Shown piece by piece: positions 53,765 to 62,042 of a stretch of DNA of 64,000 bases. Positions within the stretch are counted from its first letter, which is position 1. The number at the start of each line of letters is the position of its first letter. The translations under genes and the position numbers were made by a program. The DNA lies in NCBI RefSeq assembly GCF_025860405.1, contig NZ_CP063785.1, forward strand, positions 5,705,390 through 5,769,389. Direction: 5' to 3'. A model generated the notes under the pieces. It was not told where the DNA came from. It ran no database searches and saw only the letters and a list, made by a program, of their open reading frames with translations. This DNA is from Tolypothrix sp. PCC 7712. Its GTDB lineage: Bacteria; Cyanobacteriota; Cyanobacteriia; Cyanobacteriales; Nostocaceae.

Positions 53765-54097
53765 TGAATAGGGTCAAGACTTGTTTTAAAGTTACCCAAT
53801 AAATGCCTAATATAGGGTGTGTTATCGCTTGAGCGTAACGCACCCTTAACTAATTCAAATAATGTTGGCAACACATCAATATATGCTAGAGGGCAAGGCA
53901 ATGCCTTGCCCCTACAATCTGTCGTATTCTTTTTGTGAATTGGTATAACTTCATGGAAAAATAGGGAAGGTTTATTTTCAACCTTTCCCTTTTTTCCAAA
54001 CCTACCAAAACACCATTTTTGCTTCCCTATGCATTGATTGGTAGGGTAAATTTATGCAACTATTGTTGATAGTTAAAGCTTGTCGATGCTAGAATCA
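53765..54097. other. Gene-free stretch with repeats and a terminator
   Basis: Contains a TAGGGTGTGTTATCGCTTGA/GCGTAACGCACCC element (about 53813-53845), a family Z element (about 53853-53946) and the terminator at 53963-53995. No gene. Confidence 0.8.
53963..53995 (+). terminator. Intrinsic terminator after the secreted-protein genes
   Basis: AGGGAAGGTT pairs with AACCTTTCCCT (one bulge) and is followed by TTTTTT on the plus strand. Confidence 0.75.
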
Positions 54098-54580
54098 TTA
54101 AGCGCTTAATGCATAAGGTACAGCTACCTTTGTATGTTTATTGAGATAGTTGACAAATAATTGCTTCAACTGAGGACTCACACCAGCATGTTCAAAGAAT
54201 CCAAAACCCAGACTCTTTGCTTTCATTAAAGTTTGCTCTGGTGTTAATCCTTCTTGAATTGCTACACTCAACAATGCAATTCCCGTTGAGCGCATAGCTG
54301 CGGCACAATGTATGACGGTGGGTTTAGGAAGTTGATCTAATGTCGTCAGGATTTTAGTAATTAGTTCTTCATTTAGATTTTCTAGCTTCAGGGGCACATT
54401 GACATAATGTAGCCCTAATTCTTCTACAACTTTTTGCTCATCTTTTAAAAATCCTAATTCATTAGGCGATCGCAAATTCAAAACCGACTTAAAACCTTCT
54501 TGCTTGGCTTGCTTGAGTTGGTGTGCTACGACTTGTCCTGTTGTTGTCAAATGATCGTTAATCCGTATAGCGTTGATCAC
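54098..54580 (-). CDS. DUF442/dual-specificity phosphatase-like protein
   Basis: About 161 residues from a GTG at 54580, chosen because AAAGGAG lies about 6 bp upstream and homology starts at INAIRINDHLTTTGQ; a longer frame to 54709 reads through unrelated sequence. The P-loop VIHCAAAMRSTGIALL has the phosphatase Cys and Arg (CxxxxxR), here CAAAMRS. KSVLNLRSPNELG is the upstream DUF442 motif. Members hydrolyse phosphoesters or act near sulfide oxidation. Single gene; the 54581-55274 interval upstream is repeat-rich. Confidence 0.82.
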   Translation of the reverse strand: MINAIRINDHLTTTGQVVAHQLKQAKQEGFKSVLNLRSPNELGFLKDEQKVVEELGLHYVNVPLKLENLNEELITKILTTLDQLPKPTVIHCAAAMRSTGIALLSVAIQEGLTPEQTLMKAKSLGFGFFEHAGVSPQLKQLFVNYLNKHTKVAVPYALSA

Positions 54581-54954
54581 GTTCACTCCTTTGAACTGTA
54601 AATGATACTTTTGCAACACGAAGAGTGAGGATTCCACAGAGAATCCCCGTGACTCTGGTATTGAGTCGGGTTTGAGAAGGTTTGCAAATAAGCAAACCAA
54701 ATCCAGCAAATATCTACATATCCCGATTTACGGCTGTGAATTTTGCTTTCTTAGGTTACTTTTATTGTTAACTTTAACTACGGTTTACCGCTAGACTTAC
54801 CGTATTTGATAATTATACATATTTCCGATAGATTTACGAGACTTTATGGAAAATATTCTTCTACAATAGACAAAATGCTGCTTCAGACTCTTGAATAGTT
54901 GTCTAGAGGCACGGCGTAAATAAACAGACTCATGTCATGTCCGTTCAAATGCCC

Positions 54955-55048
54955 GTCATTGCGTTCGCCCTTGGCGTTCCCGAAGGGTACGAAGTGAAGC
55001 AATCGCAGAGTCCTTGTGATTGCTTCACTTCGTTCTGCTCGCAATGAC
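54955..55048. repeat. REP-like palindromic element
   Basis: Runs from GTCATTGCGTTCGCCCTTGG to CGTTCTGCTCGCAATGAC. Same family as 9442-9526, 12742-12873 and 47486-47574. Confidence 0.88.
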
Positions 55049-55202
55049 ATATTAAGGGTAATTTGCCGGACATGATATCAGTTGTGGAAACAGCTAGCTC
55101 AATTGGGGGATTCTCCCCCAAACCCCCTCCAAAATTATTGTTTTTGTTGTCAATTTATTTTTTTAACTGAACTGTATTGGCTTATAGGGTTATAGGAATC
55201 AT

Positions 55203-55244
55203 CAAAGAAGCGATCGCCAATTTAAAATAGCGATCGCTTCTTTG
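55203..55244 (-). terminator. HIP1-containing hairpin after aspS
   Basis: CAAAGAAGCGATCGC and GCGATCGCTTCTTTG form a perfect 15-bp stem with a 12-nt AT-rich loop, about 30 bp after the aspS stop. Both arms contain the HIP1 octamer. The stem base (CTTCTTTG) is U-rich but no long U-tract follows. Confidence 0.65.
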
Positions 55245-55274
55245 AATGCAGAACCAAATTCTACTTCGTCATTA

Positions 55275-57062
55275 CTAAGCTTTGGGCTTGTAAGTGGAAG
55301 CCACGTGCAATTCTTTCAACTGTTTAGCATCAACGCTGGAAGGCGCATCAGTTAACAAGCAACGGGCTTGTTGTGTCTTCGGAAAAGCAATGACATCACG
55401 AATCGATTCTTCCCCAGCTAGCAACATCACTAACCGATCTAAACCGTAGGCGATGCCACCATGAGGCGGTGTACCATATTCAAAGGCTTCCATCAAAAAG
55501 CCGAATTTATTTTGGGCTTCTTCCGGTGATAAGCCGATAGCTTCAAATACCTGTTCTTGAACTTCTCGCTGATAAATCCGCCGACTACCACCGCCAACTT
55601 CAAAGCCGTTAAATATTAAATCGTAGGCTTGGGCGCGGGCGGTTTTTAAATCATCCAAGTCATCGGGGTGGGGTGCGGTAAATGGGTGGTGTAATGCTTC
55701 GAGGCGTTTTTCGTCAGCATTCCACTCAAACATGGGGAAATCGGTAATCCACAGTAAATTGATTTTATCTGGATCTATTAACGCAAATTCTTTAGCGATC
55801 GCTTGCCGTAATCTATCTAAAGTTTTGTTAACGGTAACTACATCACCAGCCCCAAATAGCAGTAAATGGCCTGCTTTTGCGCCTGTACGCTCTAATATTT
55901 CCTGTTTTTGTTCAGGGGTGAGGTTATCTTTAATTGCACCGATGGTATCAATTTCGCCGTTTTCTCTGACGCGGATGTAAGCTAAACCCTTCGCCCCAGC
56001 TTCGCTAGCTTCTTTAAATAAGTCTCCGCCTGGTTTGATGCGGACGTTAGAAATCGCATCGTTACCGTTGGGAATCGGTAGGATTTTCACAATACCACCG
56101 TGAGCGATCGCATCACGGAAAACTTTAAAACCGGAATCTTTCAAGACATCGGAAACATTCACTAGTTCCAAACCATAGCGGGTATCTGGTTTGTCACTAC
56201 CGTAGCGTTCCATTGCTTCAGCATAGGTAATACGCGGGAAGGGATGATGTAACTCAATTCCTTTAACGGTTTTGAAGATGTAGGAAACTAACTTCTCGTT
56301 GAGTTCGATAATTTCTTCTTGAGACATGAAACTCATTTCCATGTCTAACTGGGTAAATTCTGGTTGTCTGTCAGCGCGTAAGTCTTCATCGCGGAAGCAA
56401 CGAGCGATTTGATAATATCTGTCCAAACCAGATACCATCAGCAATTGTTTGAATAATTGCGGTGACTGCGGTAAAGCGAACCATTCACCAGGGTTAACAC
56501 GGCTGGGGAGAATGTAATCCCGCGCCCCTTCTGGGGTAGAACGAGTTAGTACGGGGGTTTCAACTTCGATAAAACCTTCCACGTCTTCTAAGTAGCGCCG
56601 CATAGCTTTTACAACTTGATGACGCAATTGCATATTTTGCGCCATGCGTTCCCGGCGTAAATCTAAATAACGATATTTCAGTCGCAATTCTTCCCGCACG
56701 TTTTCAGTGTCAGCGGTGGAAACTTGGAAAGGTAACTGTTTCCGAACACTGTTGAGCAAATTAATTTTCTCGGCGTAGATTTCTACCTCGCCTGTGGGGA
56801 TGCGGGAATTGAGGGATTCCTCGGGACGTTGCGTCACCCTACCAGTGATTTCCACAACATATTCATTCCGGATCGTATTAGCCTGTTCATAGGAATCCGG
56901 GGTACGTTGCGGATCGCTCACAATCTGGACAATACCAGAGCGATCGCGTAAATCTAAAAATATCACGCCCCCATGATCGCGGCGACGGTCTACCCATCCG
57001 TACAAGGTAACAGTTTCTCCAATATGTTCTTTTCGGAGCGCGCCGCAATAGTGAGTTCGCAT
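55275..57062 (-). CDS. aspS: Aspartyl-tRNA synthetase
   Basis: The 595-residue class II synthetase charges tRNA-Asp (and tRNA-Asn if non-discriminating). Anticodon-binding OB fold (about residues 1-110, VTLYGWVDRRRDHGGVIFLDLRDRSG), motif 1 region (EVETPVLTRSTPEGARDYILPSR), motif 2 (RCFRDEDLRADRQPEFTQLD), the bacterial-type GAD insertion (about 290-410) and motif 3 (GLDRLVMLLAGEESIRDVIAF). The length is normal for the bacterial type. It is a single gene ended by a HIP1-containing hairpin; upstream is repeat-rich. Confidence 0.97.
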   Translation of the reverse strand: MRTHYCGALRKEHIGETVTLYGWVDRRRDHGGVIFLDLRDRSGIVQIVSDPQRTPDSYEQANTIRNEYVVEITGRVTQRPEESLNSRIPTGEVEIYAEKINLLNSVRKQLPFQVSTADTENVREELRLKYRYLDLRRERMAQNMQLRHQVVKAMRRYLEDVEGFIEVETPVLTRSTPEGARDYILPSRVNPGEWFALPQSPQLFKQLLMVSGLDRYYQIARCFRDEDLRADRQPEFTQLDMEMSFMSQEEIIELNEKLVSYIFKTVKGIELHHPFPRITYAEAMERYGSDKPDTRYGLELVNVSDVLKDSGFKVFRDAIAHGGIVKILPIPNGNDAISNVRIKPGGDLFKEASEAGAKGLAYIRVRENGEIDTIGAIKDNLTPEQKQEILERTGAKAGHLLLFGAGDVVTVNKTLDRLRQAIAKEFALIDPDKINLLWITDFPMFEWNADEKRLEALHHPFTAPHPDDLDDLKTARAQAYDLIFNGFEVGGGSRRIYQREVQEQVFEAIGLSPEEAQNKFGFLMEAFEYGTPPHGGIAYGLDRLVMLLAGEESIRDVIAFPKTQQARCLLTDAPSSVDAKQLKELHVASTYKPKA

Positions 57063-57266
57063 AGTAGTTAATTGTGTTCTTCAGCTTCTAGATGGGCAGT
57101 AAAATGTCAAAGCTTTCCCATTATCTAGCATCAATAGTATCTAATTGAAGTCAAGATGGCATATTATCTGTTGAATCTTAGATTTGGGTCAATAGGAGGA
57201 CAAGGGGTAGGGGGAAAGGCGAAAGGGGAAAGGTGAAAGGGGAAAGGTGAAAGGGGAAAGGTGAGG

Positions 57267-57519
57267 TTCTGAACTTGGAGTGTTGAGTAAAAAGGTGGAA
57301 TTATCACCTTCTGAACTTGGAGTGTTGAGTAAAAAGGTGGAATTGTCCCCTTCTGAACTCGGAGTGTCGAGTAAAAAGGTGGAATTATCGCTTTCCGAAC
57401 TCGGATTGTCTTGTTCCGAACTCGGATTGTCGAGTCAAAAGGTGGAATTATCGCTTTCCGAACTCGGATTGTCTTGTTCCGAACTCGGATTGTCGAGTAA
57501 AAAGGTGGAATTATCCCCA
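57267..57519. repeat. 42-bp / 21-bp tandem repeat array
   Basis: Units begin at 57267, 57309, 57351, 57393, 57414 (21-bp half unit), 57456 and 57477 (half unit). The core is TTCCGAACTCGGAKTGTCGA followed by GTAAAAAGGTGGAATTATCG. Because 42 and 21 are multiples of 3, both strands stay open. Confidence 0.93.
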
Positions 57520-57732
57520 ATGCCCAATGCCCAATGCCCCAAGCGGCGGGGTGGCTGTCCCTCTCCACCCACAAGGGGATGGAGTTTCCCGCCGCTTTCA
57601 ATTAAATTTAGCCGTAACGCACCGCCGCGTGGATGGTGCGGCGCTAGGATAGTTTTTCGTAGCAAATCATAAATAAGCGCCTAACACACCCTACAGTCGA
57701 ATTTCACTTAACTTAAGCAAAAGTTGCTGCTC

Positions 57733-57765
57733 AGATCCCCGACTTTTTGAAAAAGTCGGGGATCT
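57733..57765. repeat. Dispersed palindrome AGATCCCCGACTTTTT
   Basis: AGATCCCCGACTTTTT and AAAAAGTCGGGGATCT form a 16-bp perfect inverted repeat. Related copies are at 33133-33165 and partly near 30174-30197. The downstream ATCTCGCTCAAGTAAGTT is shared with the 30197 copy. Confidence 0.85.
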
Positions 57766-57841
57766 AAATCTCGCTCAAGTAAGTTAAATTCCACCCTACA
57801 GTCATTCTATTTTTACTTTATAAATAGCCTCTAAGCCCCAT

Positions 57842-59224
57842 TTATATTGCCTTTGAGAAATGCTTTTCTTTGATTCTCATGTGATTATCAAAGATGACGG
57901 CAATATTTCTTACAAGCAATCTGCCAATGTCTGTCACTAATATGTAGTTTTTTGATAAGCTAACCAGTCCATCGGCTTCTAGAGGTTTTAACATCTCTAG
58001 CTCATGGGCGAAGTATTCGTCAAAACAAATGTGATATTTATCTGCGATGTCTTGCTTGTGCAATTGAAAATGCGACATAATACCCATGATGACATCACGT
58101 CTAATAATGTCATCTTGAGTTAATTTAATACCTTTACTCAATGGCAAATTCCCTGTAGAAATTGCCTGATAATATTCTTTTAATTGTTTGTGGTTTTGGA
58201 AATACGCATCTTCTAACATACTAATAGATGTCGCTCCAAAACCAAATAATTCTGTTTCGGCGTGAGTGGTGTAGCCTTGAAAATTCCGCCGCAGAGTGCC
58301 ATTGCGTTGCGCGATCGCTAGTTCATCGTCAGATTTAGCAAAATGATCCATACCAATGAATAGATACTCATTATTTGTGAGTTCTTCAATGGTCATTTTC
58401 AGAATATCTAGCTTTTCCTGTGGCTTGGGTAAAGCTGCTTCGGGAATATTTTTCTGTGCAGGTTTAATCCAGGGAATATAAGCAAAGTTAAAGACCACAA
58501 TTCTATCTGGGTCTAATTTTATGGTCTTTTTTACTGTTTCCCGAAAACTCTGCCGAGTTTGATAGGGAAGACCATAAATCAGGTCTACATTTACGCTTTC
58601 AAATTCTGCTTCTCTGATCCAACTCATGACATCAAAGAGCATTTCTTCCGGTTGGACGCGATTAATCGCCACTTGTACTTGGTGATTGAAATCTTGAATG
58701 CCAAAGCTAATGCGATTAAATCCTAATTCCCTGAGAAATAAAATGTAATTTTTATCTACATAACGGGGGTTGATTTCAATGGAAATTTCTGCTTTTGAGT
58801 CAATAGTGAAATGTTGAGTAATATGTTGCCACACAAACTCAACTTGTTCGCGGTCTAAATAATTAGGCGTACCGCCACCCCAATGAATTTGCAGAACTTG
58901 GCGGTCGGAATCAATTAAAGCGGCTGTTTGTTTAATATCTTGAGCTAAATGTTCTAAGTAAGGTTTGGCAATATTCTTATTGTTAGAAATTACCGTATTA
59001 CAGCCGCAAAAATAGCAAGCAGTCTGACAAAAAGGAATGTGGAAATACAAAGACAAAGGAGTTTTACGTTGATTTGAGGCTGCGATCGCATTTTGTAAAT
59101 CGGTGGTGGTAAATGCTTCGCTTAACTCAGTAGCAGGTGGATAACTAGTGTATCTAGGTACTGGAGAATCATACTTTTGGATCATCTCCAAATCAAACTT
59201 GACACCAGGTAAGAGAAAAACCAT
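57842..59224 (-). CDS. hemN: Oxygen-independent coproporphyrinogen III oxidase
   Basis: The 460-residue radical SAM enzyme makes protoporphyrinogen IX from coproporphyrinogen III without O2. The iron-sulfur motif is CQTACYFCGCN (CxxxCxxC plus Cys), preceded by PLSYFHIPF-type sequence; the SAM-binding GGGTPNYL follows at about residue 115, and the family strings RISFGIQDFN and NVDLIYGLPYQT are present. The length fits true HemN rather than HemW. It is adjacent to heme oxygenase on the same strand and to divergent acsF; in Synechocystis the corresponding genes (chlAII, ho2, hemN) are induced at low oxygen by ChlR. Confidence 0.94.
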   Translation of the reverse strand: MVFLLPGVKFDLEMIQKYDSPVPRYTSYPPATELSEAFTTTDLQNAIAASNQRKTPLSLYFHIPFCQTACYFCGCNTVISNNKNIAKPYLEHLAQDIKQTAALIDSDRQVLQIHWGGGTPNYLDREQVEFVWQHITQHFTIDSKAEISIEINPRYVDKNYILFLRELGFNRISFGIQDFNHQVQVAINRVQPEEMLFDVMSWIREAEFESVNVDLIYGLPYQTRQSFRETVKKTIKLDPDRIVVFNFAYIPWIKPAQKNIPEAALPKPQEKLDILKMTIEELTNNEYLFIGMDHFAKSDDELAIAQRNGTLRRNFQGYTTHAETELFGFGATSISMLEDAYFQNHKQLKEYYQAISTGNLPLSKGIKLTQDDIIRRDVIMGIMSHFQLHKQDIADKYHICFDEYFAHELEMLKPLEADGLVSLSKNYILVTDIGRLLVRNIAVIFDNHMRIKEKHFSKAI

Positions 59225-59346
59225 TAAAACCTCCGGGGTGGGGACTGGGGACTAGGGACTGGGGACTAGGGACTGGGGATTGGGGAGATGAGGGAGAATT
59301 ATTTTCACTCTTGACCTTTCACCCTTCACCCTTTACCCTTCACCCT

Positions 59347-60024
59347 TCAGTTAGTTAGGCTGTTAAATAAGGCTTGACCGATGGCTTGAATTAAAATCGC
59401 CTCTAAGCCTTGCACCATTTGCATATTCAAATGAAAGGCATTGTTAGCTTCTGTGACAATTCGTCCGGCTGTGGCATCATCGATGGGTAATGCATCCAAC
59501 ACCTGACGGTATTTGTGCTTAAATGCCGTTTTATCGGGGATTTGGTCAAAATTATAGAAATTTGTGCCTTCGTAGCCAGATAATTGCAAAGTTGATTGAG
59601 CAATTTTTTGCAACATCTGACCACCAGAAAGGTCGCCCATGTAGCGTGTATAGGCGTGTCCTAACAAAAGGATAGGTTCAGTAGCAGATAATTCCCGAAT
59701 TCTAGCGACAAATGTTTGAGTGGCAGTTGCAGGGGCAATTTGCTTTCGCCATTGCTTTCCATAGTAAAACATCATGTCCTTTTCTAGAGCAGCTTGCCGA
59801 TTCAGTTCTGGAAAGTAAACAGCTGCGATCGCCTGATTGTTAACATTAGTTACAATTGCCGCTTCTAGTTCGCTGTAAACAAAATACAAATTACTCAAAA
59901 ACTTCGCAAAGCAGTCTTTATCTACAACTCCTTTGAGAAAACATTTCATAAAGCCTACATTTTCTGCTGCTGTATGAGCTTTTTCAGTTCCAGAGCGTAG
60001 TTTGACAGCTAGATTGCTACTCAT
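59347..60024 (-). CDS. ho2: Heme oxygenase (low-oxygen cluster, Ho2-type by context)
   Basis: This 225-residue enzyme opens heme to biliverdin IX-alpha with ferredoxin, the first step to phycobilins. The proximal heme His is in LRSGTEKAHTAAENVGF (about residue 17); the distal-helix glycines are in YTRYMGDLSGGQML. QVLDALPIDD and ANNAFHLNMQMVQGLE are typical of HO-1 family sequence. The assignment to the low-oxygen isoform rests on linkage to hemN and acsF. The gap to hemN is about 120 bp and contains GGGGACT STRR units. Confidence 0.92.
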   Translation of the reverse strand: MSSNLAVKLRSGTEKAHTAAENVGFMKCFLKGVVDKDCFAKFLSNLYFVYSELEAAIVTNVNNQAIAAVYFPELNRQAALEKDMMFYYGKQWRKQIAPATATQTFVARIRELSATEPILLLGHAYTRYMGDLSGGQMLQKIAQSTLQLSGYEGTNFYNFDQIPDKTAFKHKYRQVLDALPIDDATAGRIVTEANNAFHLNMQMVQGLEAILIQAIGQALFNSLTN

Positions 60025-60626
60025 TTTGTTTCCTTAATTTCAAGCGCCAGATTTCTGCACAGCCACCGACTCAGGATGTCTGCTAGAGGGACTGGGGACT
60101 GGGGAGATGAGGGAGATGAGGGAGATGAGGGGGATGAGGGAAGAATAGCAATTACCAATTACCCATTACCCATTACCAAACACCAAATTTGGGATTTAAG
60201 CAGGATTAGCATCAGTATTACGGCAAATATACTCCCAATGCTCATTCCTGCTCTTTTTATCTCTCAAAAATATTTAACTATTTATATTTGTATAACTATT
60301 AAAGTATTAATATTTCTTTATTTTTGTCTGTCAGGGAAGGCACATTTTGGAATGGGAATGGGGCATAGGGCATTGGGCATGGGGCATTGGTAATGAGAAC
60401 CTTTCTTTGCTTCCTTGTCCCAATCCCCATTACCCCTTATCCCCAGAGGGGGCCCCGAGTTCCCCAATCCCCAATCCCCAATCCCCATTACCCCAGAGGG
60501 GGCCCCGAGTTCCCCAATCCCCAGTCCCCAGTCCCCAGTCCCCAATCCCTTCGCACAACTTAACTGTTCTTAATAATATTTTATGCTTATATAGCTATTG
60601 AAGGATAGAGCGAGAGAAGGATTCTC
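60025..60626. other. Divergent promoter region between heme oxygenase and acsF, with repeats
   Basis: About 600 bp with no gene. It includes 9-bp GATGAGGGA units and ATTACCA STRR (60088-60180), an AT-rich part with TATTAAAGTATTAATATTTC (60296-60315), GGGCATAGGGCATTGGGCAT units, and two copies of CCCAGAGGGGGCCCCGAGTT (60438-60457 and 60491-60510). Regulator sites for the low-oxygen genes must lie here, but I cannot pinpoint a ChlR operator. Confidence 0.65.
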
Positions 60627-61703
60627 ATGGTGAAGTCTGTTGAAACTCCGGAGCCTCAGTTACTAAAGCCAGGTGTAAAAGCGCCTGTGAAAGAAACATT
60701 ATTAACACCCCGGTTTTATACTACTGACTTCGAGGCGATCGCAAAGTTAGATATTTCAGCCCATGAGACTGAGTTACTGGCAATTGTAGAGGAACTGCGG
60801 GCTGACTATAATCGCCATCATTTTGTGCGCGATCAGGAATTTAAGCAGAGTTGGGAGCATATTGAAGGAGAAACACGCCGTTCTTTTATTGACTTTTTGG
60901 AACGTTCGTGTACTTCCGAGTTTTCTGGGTTTCTTTTATTTAAGGAAATATCACGCCGTCTCAAAGACAGAAACCCGATTTTGGCGGATGCTTTTAATTT
61001 TATGGCCAGGGATGAAGCGCGTCATGCGGGATTTTTAAACAAGTCAATGGCAGATTTTAACCTCTCCCTAGACTTGAGTTACTTAACTAAAAGCCGTACT
61101 TACACTTTTTTCCCGCCAGAGTGGATTATTTACACCGTCTACCTATCAGAGAAAATTGGTTACTGGCGTTATATTTTGATGTATCGCCATTTGCAGAAAA
61201 ACCCAGACTATCAGTTTTATCCCTTGTTCAGGAAATTTGAGAGTTGGTGTCAAGATGAAAACCGACATGGAGATTTCTTTAAAGCGTTGCTGCGATCGCA
61301 ACCAAAATTATGGGATAACTGGAAAGCAAGGTTGTGGATACGTTTCTTTTTGCTGACGGTGTTTGTTACCCACACAATTACAGTATTTGAACGCGCCAGC
61401 TTTTACGAATCCATTGGTATTCATCCACGCAAGTATAATAACCAAGTGATTGCAGAGACAAACAACACCGCTTCTAGAGCCTTTCCCATCATATTAGATA
61501 CCAGCCACCCGGCGTTTTTCTGGCGTTTAGAGCAGTGTTACCAGAATAATCAGAAACTCACAGCGATTAACAATAGCGATCGCTCTAAGTTTGTCAAGTT
61601 TTGGCAAAAATTACCAGTCATTACCGCTATCATCTGGCATATGTTGCGGATTTATCTCGTCAAACCCATAGATGCGGAGTTAACACGGGAGACTGTGCGA
61701 TAA
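60627..61703 (+). CDS. acsF: Mg-protoporphyrin IX monomethyl ester oxidative cyclase
   Basis: This 358-residue diiron enzyme forms the isocyclic ring of chlorophyll. Diiron ligands are visible in FMARDEARHAGFLNKS and WCQDENRHGDFFKALL, with an upstream Glu in RSCTSEFSGFLLFKEI. The N-terminal 30 residues are variable (PEPQLLKPGVKAPVKETLLT). The divergent position to the heme oxygenase-hemN pair matches the low-oxygen isoform (ChlAII). The C-terminus has a hydrophobic helix (LPVITAIIWHMLRIYLVKP), consistent with membrane association. Confidence 0.95.
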   Translation: MVKSVETPEPQLLKPGVKAPVKETLLTPRFYTTDFEAIAKLDISAHETELLAIVEELRADYNRHHFVRDQEFKQSWEHIEGETRRSFIDFLERSCTSEFSGFLLFKEISRRLKDRNPILADAFNFMARDEARHAGFLNKSMADFNLSLDLSYLTKSRTYTFFPPEWIIYTVYLSEKIGYWRYILMYRHLQKNPDYQFYPLFRKFESWCQDENRHGDFFKALLRSQPKLWDNWKARLWIRFFLLTVFVTHTITVFERASFYESIGIHPRKYNNQVIAETNNTASRAFPIILDTSHPAFFWRLEQCYQNNQKLTAINNSDRSKFVKFWQKLPVITAIIWHMLRIYLVKPIDAELTRETVR

Positions 61704-62042
61704 AAGATGAGGCAATAAGGTTCGGATAAGATAAAACATTGACGTTTAAATCCTGTAGAGACGCGATGAATCGGGTCTCTACAACCCCAAAATCATCATC
61801 AGGAAATAAGGGACTTCCAAATAAAAAAATATCCCAGTATGTATTGTGGGGTGGACATCTTGTCCGCCCAGTTTATGTGGCGGGCAAGATGCCCGCCCCA
61901 CAAGATGGAATAATTTATTTCTTGGAAATCCCTAAAGAAACAGGGCAGGCAAGATGCCTACCCCACGTAACAATTCAAAATTCAAAATGAAGTATTAACA
62001 ACATCTTTCCCATGCCCAATGCCCCATGCCCCATGCCCTATG
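61704..62042. other. Gene-free stretch between acsF and nifJ
   Basis: Contains a GAGACGCGATGAATCGGGTC palindrome (61757-61782), family A MITE copy 3 and an STRR (CCCATGCCCAATGCCCCATG) ending at the nifJ stop codon. The two flanking genes are convergent. Confidence 0.85.
61807..61935. repeat. Family A MITE, copy 3
   Basis: Starts TAAGGGACTTCCAAATAAA and ends CTTGGAAATCCCTAAA. It matches the copy at 3735-3863 in the same orientation, with a few substitutions (GTATGTATT for GTATTTATT, GTTTATGTGG for GATTACGTGG). Confidence 0.9.

Larger units (their letters stand above)
54581..55274. other. Gene-free stretch upstream of the phosphatase-like gene
   Basis: Besides the likely promoter region, it contains a REP palindrome (54955-55048) bracketed by CATGTCCGTTCAAATGCCC and GGGTAATTTGCCGGACATGA, which look like ends of an outer inverted repeat, and the terminator-like hairpin after aspS. 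No gene. Confidence 0.7.
57063..57841. other. Gene-free stretch between aspS and hemN
   Basis: Filled with repeats: GGGGAAAGGTGAAA STRR (about 57205-57262), 42/21-bp tandem repeats (57267-57519), CCCAATG STRR, the GCGGCGGGGTGGC...CCACCCACAAGGGGATGGAG inverted element (about 57540-57600) also inserted in nifJ, a GGTGCGGCG palindrome, and the palindrome at 57733-57765. No gene; open frames are products of the repeat periods. Confidence 0.8.

Noticed and set aside
57164..57672. Several 76-145 codon frames on both strands between aspS and hemN
   Set aside because: Created by the 42/21-bp tandem repeat and STRR sequence.
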